Shown in pieces: positions 17,651 to 26,288 of a DNA stretch of 64,000 bases. The DNA comes from Planococcus shenhongbingii (lineage in GTDB: Bacteria; Bacillota; Bacilli; Bacillales_A; Planococcaceae). The stretch's first letter is position 1; each line of letters begins with the position of its first letter. The position numbers were made by a program, and so were the translations under genes. Location: positions 2,232,001-2,296,000 of the forward strand of contig NZ_CP129235.1 in the NCBI RefSeq assembly GCF_030413635.1. Reading direction: 5' to 3'. The notes beneath the pieces are model-generated. The model saw nothing but the letters and a program-made list of their open reading frames with translations, was not told where the DNA came from and searched no databases.

Positions 17651-18862
17651 ATGAAAATCATTAAAGGCAAATACAGCGACGCAAAAGTCTTTACGAATAA
17701 TATCGATGACGTGACCGTATCTCAAATAGAAGGGTTTTTGAATGAAGAACTGACGAAGGAAGCAAATGTACGGATCATGCCGGACTGCCACGCTGGAAAA
17801 GGTGCGGTCATCGGGACAACGATGAAAGTGACGGATCGCGTGGTTCCGAATTTGGTCGGAGTGGATATCGGCTGCGGAATGCTGTGTGTGGAAATCAAAA
17901 AGAAAGATATTGATTTTGCCGAACTGGATGCGGCGGTCCGGGCTTTAGTCCCTTCCGGCCAGTCGATTCGTACAACTGCGCATGATTATATTGGCAATGT
18001 TCAACTGGACAAGGTACTGGCGAATTTTTCAGAAGACGCCGCCGCACTTTCACTTGGCACCCTTGGCGGCGGCAATCATTTTATCGAAATGAATGAAACA
18101 GAAGATGGCCGCCTGTTCTTGGTCATCCATAGCGGGAGCCGCCATCTCGGCGTAAAAGTCGCAAACTTCCACCAAAAGAAAGCCATTGAAAGTTTGGCAA
18201 GCGATAAAGAAGGATTGAATGAGCTGATTGCCCAGCTGAAAACTGAAGGCAGGCATCAGGAAATCTATGCAGCCATGAAGTCCTTTAAATCTGCAAAGCC
18301 TGTAATTCCGAATGATCTCGCTTATCTGCAGGGATCTCTCATGGAAGATTATTTTAATGATTTGAAAATCGCCCAAGATTATGCCAAATGGAACCGCGCA
18401 GCGATGATGCAGGTTTTAATGGAAGCGATGAACTTTGAAGAAGCCGGGCGAATCGATACTGTCCATAACTACATTGATTTCGAGCATATGATTTTGCGAA
18501 AAGGCGCCATCTCAGCAAGAAAAGATGAACTGGTCTTGATTCCGATCAATATGCGGGACGGCTCGCTTCTCGCAAAAGGAAAAGGCAATGACGACTGGAA
18601 CCAATCCGGACCACATGGCGCTGGACGCATCCTTTCCAGAACGAAAGCCAAAGAACTTCTTCAGCTGGATGATTTCACAGACACGATGAAGAATGTCTAT
18701 ACGACGAGTGTGAATCAGGACACCATCGACGAGTCGCCATTTGCCTATAAGACGATGGAAGAAATCATCAACAATACAATAGAGACCATTGAAATCCAAT
18801 CCGTCCTGAAACCTGTCTATAATTTTAAGGCAGCTGAATTCCAGGGCTGGAGACGAAAATGA
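17651..18862 (+). CDS. rtcB: RtcB-family RNA ligase
   Basis: 403 residues. RtcB joins 2',3'-cyclic phosphate RNA ends to 5'-OH ends using GTP and Mn2+. Metal ligands and guanylation site are in place: DIGCGM (Cys75), GGGNHF (Asn142, His143), HSGSR (His160), and GPHGAGR with His322 as the likely guanylated residue. The ATG at 17651 is 9 bases after AAGGGG; two earlier ATGs are too close. The size is that of the shorter bacterial RtcB branch. No archease or RtcA gene is next to it. Confidence 0.92.
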   Translation: MKIIKGKYSDAKVFTNNIDDVTVSQIEGFLNEELTKEANVRIMPDCHAGKGAVIGTTMKVTDRVVPNLVGVDIGCGMLCVEIKKKDIDFAELDAAVRALVPSGQSIRTTAHDYIGNVQLDKVLANFSEDAAALSLGTLGGGNHFIEMNETEDGRLFLVIHSGSRHLGVKVANFHQKKAIESLASDKEGLNELIAQLKTEGRHQEIYAAMKSFKSAKPVIPNDLAYLQGSLMEDYFNDLKIAQDYAKWNRAAMMQVLMEAMNFEEAGRIDTVHNYIDFEHMILRKGAISARKDELVLIPINMRDGSLLAKGKGNDDWNQSGPHGAGRILSRTKAKELLQLDDFTDTMKNVYTTSVNQDTIDESPFAYKTMEEIINNTIETIEIQSVLKPVYNFKAAEFQGWRRK

Positions 18863-18868
18863 AGGATG

Positions 18869-18895
18869 AGAGCAGCTTAAGAGCTGCTCTTTTTA
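18869..18895 (+). terminator. Terminator after rtcB
   Basis: AGAGCAGCT / AGCTGCTCT with a 4-base loop, then TTTTT. Confidence 0.85.
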
Positions 18896-19061
18896 TTACT
18901 CTTAAAATTTGGAAGAAGAAACAGCGATAATAAGAACGAGGCAAAAGAATATACTTACACTCTTCTTACTTTTGAAAATGATTGAATAAAATTGAGCATA
19001 ACTTTGCAAATACTGTTAATCAAAAACAAAAGCCTTTCTGCATACTTTCAAATGGATATAA

Positions 19062-19100
19062 AAATACCCTTTCTCCAACTAGAGGGAAAGGGCGTTATTT
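19062..19100 (-). terminator. Terminator of the small gene at 19124
   Basis: CCCTTTCTCC / GAGGGAAAGGG arms, with ATTTTTAT following on the minus strand. Confidence 0.6.
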
Positions 19101-19123
19101 TGCGGCATATTATTTGTAAACAG

Positions 19124-19369
19124 TTAAGAGTCTATGGATTTTTGCTGCAGTCTATTATAATACTGGACACTTGTCATGGCGCCTTCATCTACCATTTCGG
19201 CATCAGGGATATCCGAAGGTTTGCCTAAATTCCGCACGTATTTTGTGTTTAATTTTTCCACGGCCTTGTTCAGCTGTCCTTTTACTTTTTTCCGGTTCTC
19301 GCTTTTTGAAAGATATGCCGTACCTGCAACGGCTCCCGCTACTCCAACAAACTTTGTGATTTTACCCAC
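19124..19369 (-). CDS. Small hypothetical protein with a hydrophobic N-terminus
   Basis: 81 residues from a GTG start with GGGAGGAAG 8 bases before it. The first 20 residues (GKITKFVGVAGAVAGTAYLS) could insert in the membrane; the rest is basic and helical (NRKKVKGQLNKAVEKL) with an acidic tail. It resembles YtxH-type small membrane-associated proteins in composition, but I do not recognise a family. It has its own terminator. Confidence 0.55.
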   Translation of the reverse strand: MGKITKFVGVAGAVAGTAYLSKSENRKKVKGQLNKAVEKLNTKYVRNLGKPSDIPDAEMVDEGAMTSVQYYNRLQQKSIDS

Positions 19370-19473
19370 TGCTATCTTCCTCCCTTCATTAAATGAAGTG
19401 GCATTATTGCTGTTCCTTCTTCTTGTCCGCTCATGCCTTTGTCTACGCTTTTTTGCTCTTCGTGTACAATCTA

Positions 19474-19670
19474 TTAAGGTAGGATATTTAAAATGAATCT
19501 TGCTTCATGCGTCAATTCACTTCGCAGACTACAGCCGTCCGTATTATTATAGTTTATCCATAAATCAGCTCTATCAAACTTATCCACATATCTTCTGACT
19601 GTATTTAACGACACATCCGACTTCTTCGAGATGCTCCCTCACTGCTTTTCTGTCTCAAATTTTTACTTCA
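19474..19670 (-). pseudogene. Remnant of a helix-turn-helix protein
   Basis: A minus-strand frame open from 19638 to a TAA at 19474 reads ISKKSDVSLNTVRRYVDKFD, a good helix-turn-helix, then ADLWINYNNTDGCSLRSEL. Upstream in the same frame is KFETEKQ, a TGA, then GS. There is no usable start. It looks like the tail of a small DNA-binding protein, perhaps the kind found with mobile elements. A TTATCCACA matching a DnaA box lies in it by chance. Confidence 0.4.
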
Positions 19671-19712
19671 GTAAGTATATTTCAATAGAGACTTTTATAA
19701 AGCGTCACTTAC

Positions 19713-20165
19713 TTAATTGTTACCGAGTTGTTCCGCCAAACCGATTAGAAGTTCTTCGGGTCCACGAATGTAGCAGAGCCGATACGAGTCCTCATACTGG
19801 ACCACTTCGCCAACGAGCTGAGCACCATGCTTAGTAAGTCTGGATACCATTTCATCAATGTCTTTAACGGTGAACATGACGCGTAGATAACCGAGAGCAT
19901 TTACAGGCGCCATCCGGTGATCGGATATAACAGGCGGGGTGAGAAATCGTGAAAGTTCAAGTCGGCTGTGGCCGTCTGGGGTAACCATCATAGCAATTTC
20001 TACACGCTGAGAACCCAGTCCGGTTACACGGCCTGCCCATTCACCTTCGACAGTAGCTCGCCCTTCGAAGTTCAAGCCAATCTCCTCGAAAAAGGAAATG
20101 GCGCCATCAAGGGATTCTACAACGATGCCGACATTATCCATTCTTAGTAATTTGTTTTTCTCCAT
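19713..20165 (-). CDS. VOC-family (glyoxalase-like) protein
   Basis: 150 residues forming the two beta-alpha-beta-beta-beta modules of the vicinal oxygen chelate fold: MDNVGIVVESLDGAISFFEE at the start and VMFTVKDIDEMVSRLTKHGA near residue 95. Metal-ligand candidates include an early position in MDNVGIVV and Glu in the closing YIRGPEELLIGLAEQL. The family covers glyoxalases, dioxygenases and resistance proteins; the activity here is unknown. ATG start with a GGAGATGAAAC site upstream. Confidence 0.8.
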   Translation of the reverse strand: MEKNKLLRMDNVGIVVESLDGAISFFEEIGLNFEGRATVEGEWAGRVTGLGSQRVEIAMMVTPDGHSRLELSRFLTPPVISDHRMAPVNALGYLRVMFTVKDIDEMVSRLTKHGAQLVGEVVQYEDSYRLCYIRGPEELLIGLAEQLGNN

Positions 20166-20372
20166 AGTTTCATCTCCTTATATGAAATTTTTTTGTCTTA
20201 CCACCTTCATAAGTATTCAATTAAAAAGTTACAAATTCCTTTCTAACAAAATACACCTTGTCGCAGTTCAGAAATACAAAGAAAATATGGAGTTTCGGAA
20301 TTCCTGTTTAACGGTGAAGGCAAAGGGAAGAAGTAGAAATGAGACAATAAATACAAAGTGGAGGTTTTAAAC

Positions 20373-20705
20373 ATGGCTCATGAACAACATCAGGAACTTA
20401 TTCAGATTTTGCATGACTGCGTAGCGGAGTGCAACCACTGTTTTGACGCTTGCCTGCAGGAAGAAGACGTGAAGATGATGGCTCAGTGCATCCGATTGGA
20501 CCGGGAATGTGCGGATATCTGCGCGCTTTTAGAACAGGCCATCTCCCGCAATTCACCGTTTGTTTCGGAATTGGCGGCAGTTTGCGCGAAAATCTGTGAT
20601 GCCTGCGGCGACGAATGCGAAAAGCACGCCGATCACCACGACCATTGCAGACGCTGTGCGGAAGCTTGCCGCAGATGCGCGGAAGCCTGCCGAAGCATTG
20701 CGTAA
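20373..20705 (+). CDS. Four-helix-bundle copper-binding protein (DUF326/Csp-like)
   Basis: 110 residues. The ATG at 20373 is preceded by GGAGG. The protein is almost all helix with Cys at regular spacings: CVAECNHCFDAC, CIRLDRECADIC, VCAKICDACGDEC, and a final CRRCAEACRRCAEAC with HADHHDHC before it. This is the pattern of the small four-helix proteins (DUF326) related to copper storage proteins that line a bundle with Cys thiols. There is no signal peptide, so it is cytosolic. The stop codon lies in an 11-bp tandem repeat. The copB gene is 3 kb away. Confidence 0.85.
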   Translation: MAHEQHQELIQILHDCVAECNHCFDACLQEEDVKMMAQCIRLDRECADICALLEQAISRNSPFVSELAAVCAKICDACGDECEKHADHHDHCRRCAEACRRCAEACRSIA

Positions 20706-20738
20706 GCATTGCGTAAGCATTGCGTAAGCATTGCGTAA
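20695..20738 (+). repeat. Four tandem copies of an 11-bp unit over a stop codon
   Basis: GCATTGCGTAA is repeated four times without change. The first copy contains the last codons and the TAA of the copper-protein gene. Because 11 is not a multiple of three, the extra units are a slippage product beyond the stop and do not extend the protein. Confidence 0.9.
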
Positions 20739-20745
20739 GCAGCCG

Positions 20746-20785
20746 AAAAGGCCCGAAGGAATGATTATTCCTTCGGGCCTTTTTC
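20746..20785 (+). terminator. Terminator after the copper-protein gene
   Basis: AAAAGGCCCGAAGGAAT / ATTCCTTCGGGCCTTTTT arms with a 4-base loop. Confidence 0.9.
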
Positions 20786-20792
20786 TTTTTAA

Positions 20793-20940
20793 TCAACATT
20801 CCGGTTCATTGATCCATTTGTAGCCGATGCCCCAGACGGTGATGAAATGGTCGTCGATGGGGAACCCAGCTTGCCGGATCTTTTCGCGGATATTTCGCAC
20901 ATGCGAATCGATGTTCCGCCCTTCCGTCTCGGGATCGAAT
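20793..20940 (-). pseudogene. Tail of an OmpR-type response regulator
   Basis: The minus strand reads FDPETEGRNIDSHVRNIREK, then IRQAGFPIDDHFITVWGIGY, then KWINEPEC and a stop. This is the second half of a winged-helix Trans_reg_C domain (recognition helix and the W-G-x-G-Y-K wing). The frame ends abruptly at about 20941, and the receiver domain and the rest are gone. Confidence 0.75.
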
Positions 20941-21036
20941 TACCCAATTATATCAATCTGCTAATCGAATCGGGCATATGAAAAAAAAGAAAATGCAGTT
21001 TTATGTGCTAGATTTTGAAAAAATGCAAAATGGATG

Positions 21037-21213
21037 ATGCGTGCTGCCTTTCTCCTTGTCCAGATTCTGGACGGCTTTGAAACCACTTTGCCTCATATGG
21101 AAGGCATCATTCCAGAACGGTTAAAGGAAATCGGGTTTATGGGAATCGAAGAAACAGCTCGATTTTCGACGGGTGTCGGGACATTGCAGGCAGATAAAGC
21201 TTTCAAGCTCTGA
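21037..21213 (+). pseudogene. Tail of a SAM-dependent methyltransferase
   Basis: 58 codons: RAAFLLVQILDGFETTLPHM, EGIIPERLKEIGFMGIEETA, RFSTGVGTLQADKA, stop. This is the typical end of a UbiE-like class I methyltransferase (the LxxAGF...E...T..G pattern). No upstream SAM-binding part is present. It is probably a deletion remnant. Confidence 0.6.
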
Positions 21214-21277
21214 ACTGCTCGATTTTTCCAGGCATTTTCGTTTGAAATCGTGTTATAACAGTCTACTCGTGAATAAC

Positions 21278-21320
21278 AAGGGAGAGGAAATGCTTTTTTC
21301 AGCATTTCCTCTCCCTTTCT
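21278..21320. repeat. Hairpin related to the dispersed element
   Basis: AAGGGAGAGGAAATGC / GCATTTCCTCTCCCTT arms around TTTTTTCA. It has the same arm style as R1 but lacks the conserved flanks. It may simply be a terminator. Confidence 0.55.
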
Positions 21321-21380
21321 TCTTTCTTTCATCTAGATTTCATTTTTCACCTTTATAGTTAGGTTACGTTAAAGCCTAGG

Positions 21381-21563
21381 CACTTCTTCGGACCCGACTG
21401 GCCTGAACATCCTTTTCTAAATGAAGTAAAGAGAGTGCACATACTAGAAAAAGACATATATTTTATGAGTTTCCTGTTAGTGGATAAAGGAGAAGCGATT
21501 CTGTTTTTCTTTGAAAACAAGAACGGCAAGATTACTTACCCGATGGTGAAAAGAAAAATATAA
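21381..21563 (+). pseudogene. Tail of an unidentified gene
   Basis: An open run of 60 codons reads HFFGPDWPEHPFLNEVKRVH, ILEKDIYFMSFLLVDKGEAI, LFFFENKNGKITYPMV, ending at a TAA. The composition is protein-like but no start codon or ribosome site exists upstream. Family not recognised. Confidence 0.4.
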
Positions 21564-21710
21564 ACGGAAACGAACCTAAAACTATATAACATTACGACTT
21601 GTACGGTGACGCAAGAGTGTTAAGAACGAACGGGGAGAAGATTTTAATAGATACTTTTTAGAAATCGAAAAAAGGCGTTGATATATAAAGCGAGAAGGAA
21701 GGTTTTTATT

Positions 21711-22109
21711 ATGAACACAAGAAAATGGCTTGTCATAGCAGTTCCATTCTTATTGCTTTTGGCTTTTGCATGGACGTATATCCCCCAAAAAGTTGTAAGC
21801 ATAGAACCAGCAAATGTTTCCAAAATAGCTGTTTTTGATGAAAACTCTATGAAATTAATGGAGATAACCAAAAAAAAGGACATCAATCATCTGGTCGATA
21901 ATTTGAACAAGGTCACTCTTCAAAAAGGGACACCCTCAATCGGATATATCAAATTTAGTTATAGAACGGTCTTTTTTGATGATGAAGGAAAAGAAATTAA
22001 AGACCTAACAATCAATTCAAGGGATACGATAAAATATAAAGGGTTTTTCTATAGGTCAGAAGATCACTTAATTGATTACGATTATATCGAGGAGTTAGTG
22101 AGTAAATAA
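21711..22109 (+). CDS. Membrane-anchored hypothetical protein
   Basis: 132 residues. The ATG at 21711 has AAGGAAGG upstream. There is one N-terminal membrane segment (WLVIAVPFLLLLAFAWTYIP, residues 5-25), then an extracytoplasmic domain with alternating strands: VSKIAVFDENSMKLMEIT, DINHLVDNLNKVTL, KGFFYRSEDHLIDYDYIEEL. This pattern is common in small Bacillus proteins of unknown function. It is monocistronic and the IS element lies 80 bases downstream. Confidence 0.6.
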   Translation: MNTRKWLVIAVPFLLLLAFAWTYIPQKVVSIEPANVSKIAVFDENSMKLMEITKKKDINHLVDNLNKVTLQKGTPSIGYIKFSYRTVFFDDEGKEIKDLTINSRDTIKYKGFFYRSEDHLIDYDYIEELVSK

Positions 22110-22144
22110 ACGAATCAAACGAACGGAAGACAATAGTCGAATAA

Positions 22145-22191
22145 ATGTAACAAACAAAAAAGAAGAGAAGATGCTTCCGATAAGCTTGGTA
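22145..22191. repeat. Left half of a dispersed hairpin element split by the IS
   Basis: ACAAACAAAAAAGAAGAGAAG then ATGCTTCCGATAAGC matches the left half of copy R1 (ACAAACATAAGGGAGAGAAG then GTGCTTTGATCAGC). The other half (CTTCTTCTCTTTT) resumes at 23655 after the IS. Confidence 0.55.
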
Positions 22192-22217
22192 GTGACCCCT
22201 TAAAGTTAGAGTTTCAG

Positions 22218-23039
22218 TTATGCAGCTAATTGGCTGGCATGAATTCGGTAGTTCACCGGGCTCATGCCGGCCAATTTTTGCTTGATGCGTTCATGGTTGT
22301 AGTAATGGACGTACCGTTCAATTTTCAGTTTCAGTTCTTCGAAGGGGACCAATTCTTCTCCGTAATACATCTCTTGTTTAAGCAGGCCGAAGAAGTTCTC
22401 CATGGCCGCGTTGTCGGCACACGTCGCCTTTCGGGACATGCTTTGGAAAATCCGGTTCTCTTTCAATGTCTTCGCCCAGTATCGGTGCTGGTAATGCCAA
22501 CCTTGATCGGAATGGATGGTGGTCCGATACCTGGCTTGTTCTCCGATGACTGGCAGGGCATTCCGTAACGATTCCATGACGAAGTCGAGGGTTGGGCGTT
22601 TCGCCATACTCACGCCAATGATTTCCCCGTTGTAGAGATCCATCAGCGGACTCAAATACAGCTTTTCTTCTCCTGCACATTTGAATTCCGTCACGTCCGT
22701 CACGATTTTTTGCAAGGCATGCGTGGTGTGGAACCGGCGGTTCAACCGGTTTTTGGCGATGGTGCCTACTTGCCCCTTATAGGAACGATAGCGCGATTTC
22801 CGAATGAACTTTACGCAAGTGAGGTTCAATTCGCCCATGATGCGCTGGACTTTCTTGTGGTTGATGACGTACCCTTGCGCCTTTAATTCCAGAGAGATCC
22901 TGCGATACCCGTAACGGCCGTCGTGTTTTTCGAAGAGCGCCAGAATCAACGTTTTCCATTCCAGATCCGGATCTTCCAACCCAAATCGCTGGCGGTGGTA
23001 ATGATACGTCGCTTCTGGCAGATCGACGATCTCCAGCAC
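22218..23039 (-). CDS. IS3-family transposase OrfB
   Basis: 273 residues from the first ATG; the natural product is probably the OrfAB fusion, because protein-like sequence (ELQKEGFRLTDV) continues upstream in this frame inside orfA. The integrase core has the catalytic triad: Asp in VTDVTEF, Asp in IHSDQGWHYQ, and Glu in NAAMENFFGLLKQE. An HTH_21-type segment (HHRQRFGLE... RYGYRRISLELKAQG) precedes it. It cuts and joins the IS ends. Confidence 0.93.
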   Translation of the reverse strand: MLEIVDLPEATYHYHRQRFGLEDPDLEWKTLILALFEKHDGRYGYRRISLELKAQGYVINHKKVQRIMGELNLTCVKFIRKSRYRSYKGQVGTIAKNRLNRRFHTTHALQKIVTDVTEFKCAGEEKLYLSPLMDLYNGEIIGVSMAKRPTLDFVMESLRNALPVIGEQARYRTTIHSDQGWHYQHRYWAKTLKENRIFQSMSRKATCADNAAMENFFGLLKQEMYYGEELVPFEELKLKIERYVHYYNHERIKQKLAGMSPVNYRIHASQLAA

Positions 23040-23044
23040 ATCCG

Positions 23045-23602
23045 TTAATCGGAATCCTTCTTTTTGGAGTTCGAATGCCAGCGCTGCTTGTGCTTTTCGA
23101 GGTAGGCATCCGGATTCTCCTGGAAAGCGTTCAACTTTTTTAAATAAGCGACTTCCAAACGGAGAAGCTCATTCTCGCGTTCAAGTTGTTCTTCACGGGA
23201 CATCGTCCCAGCCGGTTTTGCCGGTTTCTTTTTCGAATTTTTCGCCATGGGTGGCCGTCCTTTCTTTCTCAGGCCTCCTGCCCCTTCCGCCAAAAATGTC
23301 TGTTTCCATTTCACAATAAGCGTCGGGTTGTGCATCTTGAATTCAATCGCTGCGTCCTGGTAGGAAGCGCCTGTTTGTTTCATAAAGTGTAATACATCCA
23401 ATTTGAATTGAACAGAATACACCTTGTTTTTTTGCCTGTTCCGCAATCCTTCTTTTCCGAATGCCTGGAAAGCCCGCACCCAGCGTGCTATTTGCCCGTG
23501 GCTGGATATCCCGTATTTTCGGGCTAAGCGTGGATAACCCAACGGGCCAGCCAAATACTCGTTGACCAGCTTCAGTTTAAATTCTTCGCTATATTTCATC
23601 AT
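23045..23602 (-). CDS. IS3-family transposase OrfA
   Basis: 185 residues from the ATGATG at 23602 after GGGGTG. It contains two helix-turn-helix units: YSEEFKLKLVNEYLAGPLGYP...ISSHGQIARWVRAFQ and VQFKLDVLHFMKQTGASYQDAA...NPTLIVKWKQTFL. A C-terminal coiled coil (EEQLERENELLRLEVAYLKK) serves for dimerisation. A slippery run AAAAAG near the end (about 23065) would let ribosomes slip back one base into orfB, as in other IS3 members. It binds the terminal repeats. Confidence 0.9.
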   Translation of the reverse strand: MMKYSEEFKLKLVNEYLAGPLGYPRLARKYGISSHGQIARWVRAFQAFGKEGLRNRQKNKVYSVQFKLDVLHFMKQTGASYQDAAIEFKMHNPTLIVKWKQTFLAEGAGGLRKKGRPPMAKNSKKKPAKPAGTMSREEQLERENELLRLEVAYLKKLNAFQENPDAYLEKHKQRWHSNSKKKDSD

Positions 23603-23849
23603 AGAAAAACACCCCAAAAGTTAGATTTTTAACTCTAACTTTTGGGGTGCAGTACCCTTCTTCTCTTTTAACTGTTGCATACTTTAAGTTATGTTATTGC
23701 TTCCAATAATCCGGCGAAATAAACTATATTTTTATACAAAGTCTTCAAACCTCTGTTTGACTTTAGCCTCTTACAAGACCGTGCCCCCACGGTTAAAGAA
23801 AGTTCAACTTCTGGAAGACCCGCTTCTCATATACGACTATTAAACAGAT

Positions 23850-25949
23850 TTAATTGTTTAGTTTTAATGCCATAGCATTGATAGCCACGATAACAGTGGA
23901 CACGGACATCAGGACCGCTCCTGCTGCAGGAGCTAACGTAATCCCAATGGAAGCTAAAACACCCGCAGCTATGGGAATGGCAATAAAGTTATAACCCGCT
24001 CCCCAAACGAGGTTTTGTTTCATTTTACTAGTTGTTTTGCTTGCCAATTCGATAAAGGATTTTATATCGCCTGGATCCGATTGAGTCAAAATCACATCAG
24101 CAGAATCGATAGCGACTTGAGTTCCGGCTCCGACTGCGACACCAACGTCTGCTATCGCAAGGGACGGTGCATCGTTTACGCCATCGCCGACCATGATAAC
24201 GGTTTGCCCTTTATTTTTCAGTGATTCGACCAAATCGTATTTATCTTGCGGGGATTGATTGGCTCTGTATTCAATGCCCAGTTCCTCAGCCACTCCTTGG
24301 GCGGCCGTTTCATTGTCACCCGTAGCCATAATCGGTTGTATATCGCTTTGTTTCAATGCTTGTATCAAAGTTTTACTCGTTTCTTTTAATTCATCGCCTA
24401 ATGCGACCGTACCGATCGGTTTCCCGTCTTCAACCAGTATACTTAATGTGGCCCCTTTCGGAACATCCACCGCCACATCTTTTCCAAATGCCTTTTGACT
24501 GATCAATTCGTATTTGCGGCCATTGGCGTTTCCTTCCACGCCGGCTCCCGGCACGACATCAATCGAATCAAAGCGGGCAGGCTGAATCCCCTGTTTCTCC
24601 GCATAATGAATAATCGATTGGGCGATCGGGTGGCTCGATCCGCCTTCAATCCCTGCCATAAGGGCCGCAATTTCAGCTTCGGTATGTTGGTCATCCCGTG
24701 TTTCCATGTTCAATACTTTAAATTCCCCAGTAGTCAATGTGCCTGTTTTATCCAGGATCATCACATTGGCCTTATTTGCCAGTTCCAATGCTTCCCGGTC
24801 TTTCACCAACAGCCCGCGACTTGCACCCAAACTGGTGCTCCGTGCAATCACTAAAGGAATAGCAAGGCCGAGAGCGTGCGGACATGCGATCACCAGCGTC
24901 GTGACCGTAAAGAGAATCGCGGTTTGGATATCCGCGAGATACAGCCAAACGCCAAACGCGATAATGGCTGCCGCAATGGCGATATAAAATAGCCAGCCCG
25001 CTACTTTTTGGGCTAAATTTTCAGCTCTCGAAGGCTGATTTTGAGCTTGGGCAATCAAGGTTTGAACTTGAGAAAGAAACGATTGGTCGCCCGTTTCCTG
25101 CACTTCAAGATACAAGATGCCTTCACCGTTCGTGGAACCGCCGATTACTTTGTCTCCAATTCCTTTTTCAACGGGTTTCGATTCTCCTGTCAGCAAGGCT
25201 TCATTGATCCGGGAAACTCCTCGCTTGATGATGCCATCAGCAGGAACATTTTCGCCGGCCTGAACACGCACAATATCCCCGACTTTCAACTCGGTTACTG
25301 GACGCGTCTCAATCGAATCGTCTCCCAATACCACATGTGCATCTTTCGGCATTAATTCAGCGAGTGATTTTTGCGCGTCTCCTGCTTCTCCGACCGCTTT
25401 CATTTCAATCCAGTGGCCAAGGAGCATGATCAAGAGCAAGGAAGCGAATTCAAAGAAGAAATCCATGATGTGTTCGCCGGTCGCATAGCGGGCCAACACT
25501 GCGTAAATACTATACAAATATGAAACGGATATCCCTAAAGAAATAAGGGCCATCATGCCCGGAGCTTTTTGCTTGAATTCGGCTATGGCACCTTGATAGA
25601 AGGGTTTCCCCCCATAAACCAATAATATGGTTGCCAATATAGCGACTACAATGTCCGAGTATAGAAAAGTAAATTGAAACGGAAGGTTAACGCCCATCAT
25701 TGGGGACAATAACAAAATGATGATTCCCAGCGGCAGGGACTTCAGAAAAATTTCTTTGAAGTTCCCATGATGCTGATGGTGGTCATGTTCCGTATGATTT
25801 TGGTGATGATGGTTCTGGGAAGGACTGCTGTTGTCATGAATGCCCTCTTTTACTTGGGCTTCATGATAGCCATGCCCAATATGTCTGGAATGATCCATCT
25901 TGCTGTGATCTGCCTGTTCATGATTATAATCTTTCTGATTCTTTGCCAT
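23850..25949 (-). CDS. copB: CopB-type copper-translocating P-type ATPase
   Basis: 699 residues. The ATG at 25949 lies 7 bases after AAGGAGGCGG; a TTG six codons earlier is inside that site. The N-terminal 60 residues are rich in His and Met and replace the usual CxxC domain. Membrane helices follow, then TGES, the transmembrane metal motif CPH (356-358, the CopB class rather than CPC), the phosphorylated Asp400 in DKTGTLT, HP in SSHPIAQ, and GDGVNDAP. It exports copper ions from the cytosol. No csoR, copZ or copA is adjacent, but CsoR-like sites lie upstream. Confidence 0.93.
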   Translation of the reverse strand: MAKNQKDYNHEQADHSKMDHSRHIGHGYHEAQVKEGIHDNSSPSQNHHHQNHTEHDHHQHHGNFKEIFLKSLPLGIIILLLSPMMGVNLPFQFTFLYSDIVVAILATILLVYGGKPFYQGAIAEFKQKAPGMMALISLGISVSYLYSIYAVLARYATGEHIMDFFFEFASLLLIMLLGHWIEMKAVGEAGDAQKSLAELMPKDAHVVLGDDSIETRPVTELKVGDIVRVQAGENVPADGIIKRGVSRINEALLTGESKPVEKGIGDKVIGGSTNGEGILYLEVQETGDQSFLSQVQTLIAQAQNQPSRAENLAQKVAGWLFYIAIAAAIIAFGVWLYLADIQTAILFTVTTLVIACPHALGLAIPLVIARSTSLGASRGLLVKDREALELANKANVMILDKTGTLTTGEFKVLNMETRDDQHTEAEIAALMAGIEGGSSHPIAQSIIHYAEKQGIQPARFDSIDVVPGAGVEGNANGRKYELISQKAFGKDVAVDVPKGATLSILVEDGKPIGTVALGDELKETSKTLIQALKQSDIQPIMATGDNETAAQGVAEELGIEYRANQSPQDKYDLVESLKNKGQTVIMVGDGVNDAPSLAIADVGVAVGAGTQVAIDSADVILTQSDPGDIKSFIELASKTTSKMKQNLVWGAGYNFIAIPIAAGVLASIGITLAPAAGAVLMSVSTVIVAINAMALKLNN

Positions 25950-26065
25950 AAAGTCCGCCTCCTTCAATATAGTTACTTCCTTATGCCATTTATATCCTAC
26001 TTTCGTGCCCTCTTAACGACGACAATAACCAATAGGTTCATTGACCTGTCGCCGTTCTGCCAATC

Positions 26066-26227
26066 TTATGTTTGAACCTCCTCGCGTCCAACGGAGACTC
26101 CGATTACAATAAGCATAAAATCAACGAAATTCTCTTCTTGTTTATCAACGGGCATTTTAATGCAGAGCCGTTGAAAAGTGGTCAATTCCAGTCCCTCAAC
26201 TTCATTCATGTATTTTGAAATGGGCAT
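26066..26227 (-). CDS. Short ORF upstream of copB, unknown
   Basis: 53 codons, MPISKYMNEVEGLELTTFQR then LCIKMPVDKQEENFVDFMLI to a TAA. No good ribosome site and no recognised family. The sequence is protein-like and may be the tail of a decayed gene. Low confidence that it is expressed. Confidence 0.25.
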   Translation of the reverse strand: MPISKYMNEVEGLELTTFQRLCIKMPVDKQEENFVDFMLIVIGVSVGREEVQT

Positions 26228-26288
26228 TAGTTGTCTGGCAATGAGTTAGCTCCGAATCCGATGCCTCCATTAATGGTTATTTATATAC

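Larger units (their letters stand above)
22193..23651 (-). mobile_element. Complete IS3-family element (IS150-like)
   Basis: 1459 bp. Ends 5'-TGACCCCTTAAAGTTAGAG and 5'-TGCACCCCAAAAGTTAGAG form imperfect terminal inverted repeats starting with TG, as in the IS150 group. OrfA and OrfB lie in overlapping frames with an A-rich slip site. Flanks read GTAG on the left and GTAC on the right, consistent with a 3-bp GTA target duplication. It interrupts a hairpin element. All three DDE residues are intact, so it may still be active. Confidence 0.9.

Noticed and set aside
19575..19583. TTATCCACA matching a DnaA box
   Set aside because: Single site, inside a decayed helix-turn-helix coding stretch. 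No cluster and no dnaA or dnaN nearby.
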